Shown: positions 6,506-9,796 of the stretch, piece by piece
Numbering within the stretch: the stretch's first letter is position 1
How the letters are laid out: each line of letters opens with the position of its first letter
Assembly (NCBI GenBank): GCA_041855665.1
Contig: JBHAEP010000024.1
Span: 1-9,796, forward strand
From: JBHAEP01 sp041855665
GTDB lineage: Bacteria; Patescibacteriota; Saccharimonadia; Saccharimonadales; Saccharimonadaceae
DNA length: 9,796 nucleotides
Reading direction: 5' to 3'
Notes under the pieces: model-generated
Databases searched by the model: none
What the model saw: only the letters and a program-made list of their open reading frames with translations
Told to the model about the DNA's origin: nothing
Translations under genes and position numbers: made by a program

Positions 6506-6533
6506 ATCCCCTCATTTCGAGGGGATTTATTTT
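6501..6533. terminator. Bidirectional terminator between phosphatase-like gene and cupin
   Basis: A perfect 13-bp stem (6501-6513 with 6519-6531) closes a 5-nt loop. Its core is ATCCCCTC/GAGGGGAT, with A/T runs on both sides. It overlaps the TAA of the plus-strand gene (6503-6505) and touches the minus-strand stop (6532-6534). Both convergent transcripts should end here. Confidence 0.9.
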
Positions 6534-6951
6534 AATGATGATGCTCGTCGGCTTCAGCTTCTTCTTTGGTTTTGTGAACTGTTCCGTGTGGATGTTCTGC
6601 TGGAGCGTAGATTGAGTAGACCTTTAGAGGCTTATCGCCGGTGTTGGTGATATTGTGCCATTTTCCAGCTGGAACTAGTACTACAAAATCATCTTCAACA
6701 TTTTCTTCAAAATCTAGATTATCTTCCGCGTCGCCCATCTGAACTAGCCCAAGACCTTCTTCGATTCGTAGGAATTGGTCGTGATCTTCATGAACTTCTA
6801 GCCCAATGTCATCACCTGGCTGGATTGACATCACGGTCATTTGCATATTTTTACCAGTCCAAAGGGTTTGGCGGTAATATTCATTTGCAAGAGTATCTTC
6901 TTCAATATTTGTTACAAAAGGATGTGGTCCTTGATCTTTAAAATCTGTCAT
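6532..6951 (-). CDS. Single-domain cupin (mannose-6-phosphate isomerase-like cupin)
   Basis: This is a small beta-barrel cupin that probably binds one metal ion; its substrate is unknown. The 139-residue product matches a compact family I know from Firmicutes and other bacteria. The N-terminus reads HPFVTNIEEDTLANE. Then come YRQTLWTGKNMQMTVMSIQPG and cupin motif 1, 'GLEVHEDHDQFLRIEEG', with His54, His57 and a downstream Gln/Glu as ligand candidates. Motif 2 is 'VLVPAGKWHNITNTG' with His99. The end reads 'LKVYSIYAPAEHPHGTVHKTKEEA' and closes in a HHH tail that could add metal affinity. The ATG has a perfect AAAGGAGG site 7 nt upstream (6959-6966). It has its own promoter, divergent from the M16-like gene. 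Motif spacing matches the family well; the physiological role is unassigned. Confidence 0.88.
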   Translation of the reverse strand: MTDFKDQGPHPFVTNIEEDTLANEYYRQTLWTGKNMQMTVMSIQPGDDIGLEVHEDHDQFLRIEEGLGLVQMGDAEDNLDFEENVEDDFVVLVPAGKWHNITNTGDKPLKVYSIYAPAEHPHGTVHKTKEEAEADEHHH

Positions 6952-6974
6952 GTAAATTCCTCCTTTACTATTTT

Positions 6975-6983
6975 ATTATAGCA
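6975..6983 (-). promoter_or_regulatory. Extended -10 promoter of the cupin gene
   Basis: On the minus strand, TG-C-TATAAT occupies 6983 down to 6975, with no clear -35. The predicted start near 6968 leaves a leader of about 17 nt that carries the AAAGGAGG ribosome binding site. Confidence 0.7.
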
Positions 6984-6985
6984 CT

Positions 6986-7015
6986 TTTAGATTTGTCGGG
7001 CTAATTTGCTATAAT
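6986..7015 (+). promoter_or_regulatory. Promoter of the M16-like gene
   Basis: TG-C-TATAAT (7007-7015) is preceded by a weak TTTAGA (6986-6991) at 18-nt spacing. The ATG at 7026 starts 10 nt after the hexamer, so the leader is about 4 nt at most, with no ribosome binding site. It is divergent from the cupin promoter, which has the identical nine-base box. Confidence 0.7.
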
Positions 7016-7025
7016 TTAGCCAGAT

Positions 7026-7907
7026 ATGTTACTAGAAAAGAAAAGGATAGTTTTCACTAAAAGTTGTAATCAAAAAACTCAGACAGGTCATTTGTATGAG
7101 CATATCTTAATTTCATCTCTAGAAGAGAATATGGACTGTTTAGGACTAGTCCGAGATTTGGATTATGAACTTAGCGGTATGACTTTTGACCAGAATAGTA
7201 GTGTTTTAATTTATTTTTCGTCATTCAATAATAATTTCGATGAGAAGAAGTTTAGTGATTTACTATTCAACATAAATCTAAGTTTTACATATGACACTCT
7301 ACTTAAACATATAGAAATAATTGGACTAGAAGAAGATTTAGATCTTTATATTGGAGATTTAAGGATCTTAAAAAGAGATCTTGAAGAAATTCATAAAAAT
7401 CAATGGATGGACGATGCGATTAATTTACCTTATGTTGATGATTATGAAAAAGATAGCCAAGTATATTTAATTGATAAAAAATCGTCTATAAAAAAGAGTA
7501 GATTAATAATATCTTTAAAGCATTCGAGAGGTTATGACTCAAACTTGTCTTATATTTTGGGTGATTTTTTAGCTATAAATATAGGCAGAGAGGTCTCTAA
7601 ATTGAGTAACGGCTACCTTTATCGATCGGAGTTTGATGAAAAAAGCAAAAATTATAGAATTGAAATTTTAGTGAGTTCGGGAAATAAAATTTCGCCATCT
7701 CTGATTAAAGAGATTTTTTGTGCGAGTTTGAGCTTTATGAATAGCAGTAATCTAAACCTACTTATAAAGAGGGTGAATTATTTTGATTTTTATAAAAATA
7801 TGATTATTGATACTAAGGGAGGTTTTTGTTTGGATTTTAATAAAATACAGGATAATGATTTTAATTTATTTTCTAAACACTTATCTATTGACACTATAAT
7901 TCTATAA
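7026..7907 (+). CDS. Short M16-like (inverzincin) metallopeptidase homologue, single domain
   Basis: I do not recognise a close family, but the N-terminus looks like the M16 peptidase fold. A beta-strand is followed by 'TGHLYEHILISSLEEN', which matches G-x-x-H-x-x-E-H-x-x-x of M16 enzymes (AHFLEHMLFKGT). That gives His22, Glu25 and His26 as zinc ligands and catalytic Glu. The third ligand, a Glu about 75 residues on, could be Glu97 or Glu102/103 in a Glu-rich helix. 'YELSGMTFDQNSSVLIYFSSF' fits the strand after the active-site helix, where M16 members test for N-G-x-T/S-A motifs, here diverged. At 293 residues it has room for only about half of a normal two-domain M16 subunit (400-450). It is AT-rich with many Ile, Asp, Lys and Ser, and has no signal peptide. 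It could act with a partner subunit or be inactive. Transcription is probably nearly leaderless from its own promoter. Confidence 0.5.
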   Translation: MLLEKKRIVFTKSCNQKTQTGHLYEHILISSLEENMDCLGLVRDLDYELSGMTFDQNSSVLIYFSSFNNNFDEKKFSDLLFNINLSFTYDTLLKHIEIIGLEEDLDLYIGDLRILKRDLEEIHKNQWMDDAINLPYVDDYEKDSQVYLIDKKSSIKKSRLIISLKHSRGYDSNLSYILGDFLAINIGREVSKLSNGYLYRSEFDEKSKNYRIEILVSSGNKISPSLIKEIFCASLSFMNSSNLNLLIKRVNYFDFYKNMIIDTKGGFCLDFNKIQDNDFNLFSKHLSIDTIIL

Positions 7908-7916
7908 TTCTATATA
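7888..7916 (+). promoter_or_regulatory. Candidate promoter of the small basic protein
   Basis: A perfect TTGACA (7888-7893) within the end of the M16-like gene is followed, after 17 nt, by TATATA (7911-7916). Other AT boxes are nearby (TATAAT at 7895 and 7903, TATACT at 7924), so the exact -10 is uncertain. Transcription would start near 7923. Confidence 0.5.
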
Positions 7917-7952
7917 CCATTACTATACTGTGATGGCAGCTACTACAAAGGT

Positions 7953-8123
7953 GTGATTTCCTTGGCTCCTTTCAATAACTACTCTTCTACTGGCAAAAAA
8001 GGCGGAAACCGCGGCCACCTCAATGGTAAACCTAAACCCAAGCCGCGCCCGCGTAAGGGGACTAATCCTCATTACGACGGTCTAAAGGGTAATAGGGGTA
8101 ATGGAGGTGGAAAGAGTAGGTAA
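7953..8123 (+). CDS. Small highly basic Gly/Lys/Arg/Pro-rich protein, unknown function
   Basis: This frame fills most of the gap between the M16-like gene and pnp. From GTG 7953 it encodes 56 residues. From TTG 7962 it encodes 53, and that start is better placed: AAAGGTG (7947-7953) sits 8 nt before it. The product carries 8 Lys, 5 Arg and 12 Gly against a single Asp and no Glu. It contains the run KPKPKPRPRK and Gly/Asn-rich ends (GNRGNGGGKSR). It has no membrane segment, signal or Cys. The composition suggests an unfolded nucleic-acid-binding or ribosome-associated peptide, but I know no family. The middle of the frame is locally GC-richer than its surroundings. A candidate promoter precedes it and a terminator follows the stop by 15 nt, so it seems to be its own transcription unit. 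A non-coding RNA is the alternative. Confidence 0.55.
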   Translation: MISLAPFNNYSSTGKKGGNRGHLNGKPKPKPRPRKGTNPHYDGLKGNRGNGGGKSR

Positions 8124-8138
8124 TTCAATAAAAGACCT

Positions 8139-8165
8139 GAACAAGTCTAAAAACTGTTCTTTTTT
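8139..8165 (+). terminator. Rho-independent terminator after the small basic protein
   Basis: GAACAAGT (8139-8146) pairs with ACTGTTC (8153-8159) as seven base pairs with one bulged A. The loop is 6 nt and six T follow (8160-8165). It lies 15 nt after the stop at 8123 and before the pnp promoter. Confidence 0.7.
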
Positions 8166-8182
8166 AATTTTCGTACCAAAAA

Positions 8183-8191
8183 TGTTATAAT
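8183..8191 (+). promoter_or_regulatory. Extended -10 promoter of pnp
   Basis: TG-T-TATAAT is identical to the truB box. No good -35 is visible upstream. The predicted start near 8198 gives a leader of about 83 nt, the longest leader predicted in this window. Confidence 0.7.
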
Positions 8192-8208
8192 AATAACTAC
8201 AAACAAAC

Positions 8209-8267
8209 TAGCGTAAGTGATAGAGATGAGATTTTATCCAAAGTTTCACCCCTGTTACTTGACGCTA
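8209..8267 (+). promoter_or_regulatory. Long stem-loop in the pnp leader
   Basis: The arm 8209-8221 (TAGCGTAAGTGAT) pairs with 8254-8267 (GTTACTTGACGCTA). This makes 13 pairs with one bulged G at 8261 and two G-U pairs, and encloses a 32-nt internal region that can extend the helix by an A-U and a G-C pair. It ends 3 nt before the AAGGA ribosome binding site (8271-8275). The position resembles the RNase III-cleaved leader hairpin through which E. coli PNPase represses its own mRNA. The function here is inferred. Confidence 0.5.
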
Positions 8268-8280
8268 AGAAAGGATAAAG

Positions 8281-9796
8281 ATGAGTATAATTAATCCTCA
8301 TGGTAAAGATATTATTTCAGTGACGACTGATTTTTGTGGTCGTCCGTTAACTCTAGAAGTGAATCGAGTTGGTTTTCGGTCAACAGCTAGTGTTTTAGTT
8401 CGATATGGAGATACTGTAGTTTTAGGAACTGCACAGGTAGGCAGTCGGCCAATTCAGCTAGATTATTTTCCGCTATCAATCGACTACGAAGAAAAGTTTT
8501 ATGCAGCTGGAAAAATTTCTGGCTCAAAATTTATCAAGCGTGAAGGTCGACCTAGTGATGAGGCGATTTTAATTGGACGTTTAATAGACCGACCAATTCG
8601 TCCGCTATTTCCAAAAGGTTATCGCCAGGAAGTTCAGGTAGTTACAAGCGTTCTTTCAATGGATCCTGATTTTCGTCCAGATGCAGTGGCGATGATTGCC
8701 GCAAGCTCAGCGTTGATGCTTACGGGGACTCCTTTTGATGGCCCAGTTTCCGGACTTCGTGTAGGTCGAGTTAATGGTCAGTTTAAAGCTTTCTTAAATC
8801 CAGAGGAACGTGAAAATTCAGATCTTGATTTGGTAGTTGCTGGAATTGAGCGCGGGATTACTATGGTTGAGGCCGGTGCAAATGAAGTTAGTGAAGAGGT
8901 TATCGCGGAAGCTTTAGCGTGGGCTTTTGAAGCTTATCAGCCAGCTATTGCTCTTCAAAGGGAATTGGCCGCTAGAGTTCAGCCAGCAGCTCAAGAATAT
9001 GAGCTGGTTATACCAAACCCCGATATTCAAATGGAAGTAGATGAATGGATTAGCGATAAACTGGGTGCTGCAATTCGCCGCCCTTATCCAGAGCGCAATG
9101 AAGTTGTAAATGAGCTACGCTGGGCGTTTCATGAAGCATTTCGTGATAAGATCGGCGAAGAAGAGTATGCTGAAAAATATGATGAGTATGATGAAGCGTT
9201 TACTTCAGCGCTTCATAAAGATGTGCGAAGGGGGATTGTTGAAGAAGGTGTTCGCCCTGATGGTCGAAGGCTTGATGAGATTCGCCCATTGAGTTCAGAA
9301 GTTGGAATTTTGCCGCGAACACACGGATCAAGTTTGTTTACTCGCGGCGTAACTCAGGGTATGAATATTGTCACACTAGCTCCACTTAGCTATGCGCAAA
9401 TTGTTGACACTATGGAAGTTACAGAAGGTGAGCGGCGTTATATGCACCACTACAATGCGCCAGGTTACACAGTGGGTGAAGTTCGCAGATTGGGAAGTCC
9501 TGGTCGTCGTGAAATCGGTCATGGGTATTTGGCTGAACGTGCAGTTATTCCGGTTCTTCCAACCGAAGAAGAGTTCCCGTATGCGATTCGTAGCGTTACT
9601 GAGATTATGAGTCAAAACGGTTCAACTTCTATGGCGGCAACTTGTTCAAGTGTAATGGCTTTGATGGATGCCGGGGTTCCTTTGAAGCGGCCAGTTTCTG
9701 GAATCGCGATGGGGTTAATGATGGATGGCGATACGCCGTATATTTTGAGCGATATTGCTGACGCGGAAGATTTTGCCGGAGACATGGATTTTAAGG
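8281..9796 (+). CDS. pnp: Polyribonucleotide nucleotidyltransferase (PNPase), N-terminal 505 codons (partial)
   Basis: PNPase degrades RNA 3'-to-5' by phosphorolysis, releasing nucleoside diphosphates, and can add heteropolymeric tails. It forms a homotrimer with a central channel. The frame is open from ATG 8281 to the window end, so the KH and S1 domains lie outside. The first RNase PH domain (about residues 10-225) has 'FIKREGRPSDEAILIGRLIDRPIRPLFPKGY', matching FFRREGRPxExxxLxxRLIDRPIRPLFPxG. A helical linker follows (about 240-330). The second RNase PH domain starts at 'GVRPDGRRLDEIRPL' and contains 'ILPRTHGSSLFTRGVTQ', 'SPGRREIGHGYLAERA' and 'SGIAMGLMMDGD'. The catalytic residues are present at the very end: Asp497, Asp503 and Lys505, equivalent to E. 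coli D486, D492 and K494. The start has AAGGA 5 nt upstream and is preceded by its own promoter, leader hairpin and an upstream terminator. It is separated from rpsO by an accessory block. Confidence 0.97.
   Translation, partial: MSIINPHGKDIISVTTDFCGRPLTLEVNRVGFRSTASVLVRYGDTVVLGTAQVGSRPIQLDYFPLSIDYEEKFYAAGKISGSKFIKREGRPSDEAILIGRLIDRPIRPLFPKGYRQEVQVVTSVLSMDPDFRPDAVAMIAASSALMLTGTPFDGPVSGLRVGRVNGQFKAFLNPEERENSDLDLVVAGIERGITMVEAGANEVSEEVIAEALAWAFEAYQPAIALQRELAARVQPAAQEYELVIPNPDIQMEVDEWISDKLGAAIRRPYPERNEVVNELRWAFHEAFRDKIGEEEYAEKYDEYDEAFTSALHKDVRRGIVEEGVRPDGRRLDEIRPLSSEVGILPRTHGSSLFTRGVTQGMNIVTLAPLSYAQIVDTMEVTEGERRYMHHYNAPGYTVGEVRRLGSPGRREIGHGYLAERAVIPVLPTEEEFPYAIRSVTEIMSQNGSTSMAATCSSVMALMDAGVPLKRPVSGIAMGLMMDGDTPYILSDIADAEDFAGDMDFK

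Noticed and set aside
7933..7956. Seven-residue frame (MAATTKV) before the small basic protein
   Set aside because: It could be a leader peptide, but nothing beyond its overlap with the next start supports translation.
7923..8165. Known structured RNA (RNase P RNA, tmRNA, SRP RNA, 6S) before pnp
   Set aside because: None of the conserved core sequences of these RNAs is visible, and an open basic frame explains the region better.
9110..9615. Short frames on both strands inside pnp
   Set aside because: The pnp frame is continuous here with canonical PNPase motifs. The others are shadows.
1..9796. CRISPR arrays, insertion sequences, tRNA or rRNA genes, TGA recoding
   Set aside because: No regularly spaced repeats, transposase frames, terminal inverted repeats or tRNA-like cloverleaf were seen by eye. 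Full-length proteins need no TGA read-through.

Overview
The window is AT-rich, densely packed bacterial chromosome. Its core genes and style suggest a reduced genome of the Patescibacteria (CPR) type, possibly Saccharibacteria. The supporting signs are short intergenic gaps, a short TruB without room for a full C-terminal extension, a long low-complexity protein built on a DHH-like domain, and core genes that appear to be transcribed without leaders. The lineage is inferred from style; no rRNA or other marker here settles it. The standard genetic code fits, because full-length frames end at TAA or TAG and need no TGA recoding.

Layout. (1) 1-638: the C-terminal part of the DNA polymerase III delta subunit (holA), entering from the left. 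It converges on rpsT (S20, minus strand, 676-933), and the two share a perfect bidirectional terminator. (2) 934-1132: a divergent promoter region serving rpsT and a large gene at 1133-3478. That gene has a DHH-phosphoesterase-like fold with eroded catalytic motifs and a tail of about 530 residues that is Lys/Glu-, Gln- and Pro-rich. (3) 3484-4538: a terminator fused to a promoter, then truB and rpsO (S15), each with an extended -10 box placed so that the start codon is at or next to +1. (4) 4539-8165: an accessory block between rpsO and pnp. It holds an S66 LD-carboxypeptidase/MccF-like enzyme, a broken small reading frame, a histidine-phosphatase-like protein lacking its second histidine, a cupin on the minus strand, a small M16-like protein with an HxxEH motif, and a very basic Gly/Lys/Arg/Pro-rich mini-protein. 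(5) 8183-9796: the pnp promoter, a leader with a long stem-loop, and the first 505 codons of polynucleotide phosphorylase, running off the right end.

How the genes fit together. truB-rpsO-pnp is a widely conserved translation/RNA-decay neighbourhood. Here rpsO and pnp are split by several independently terminated transcription units of unrelated function. Most promoters recognised use TGnTATAAT-type extended -10 boxes with weak -35 elements. Several accessory genes carry strong Shine-Dalgarno sequences, unlike truB and rpsO.

I see no CRISPR array, insertion sequence, tRNA or rRNA. No complete new system is evident. The best leads are the DHH pseudoenzyme, the mini M16 protein, the basic mini-protein, and the pnp leader structure.
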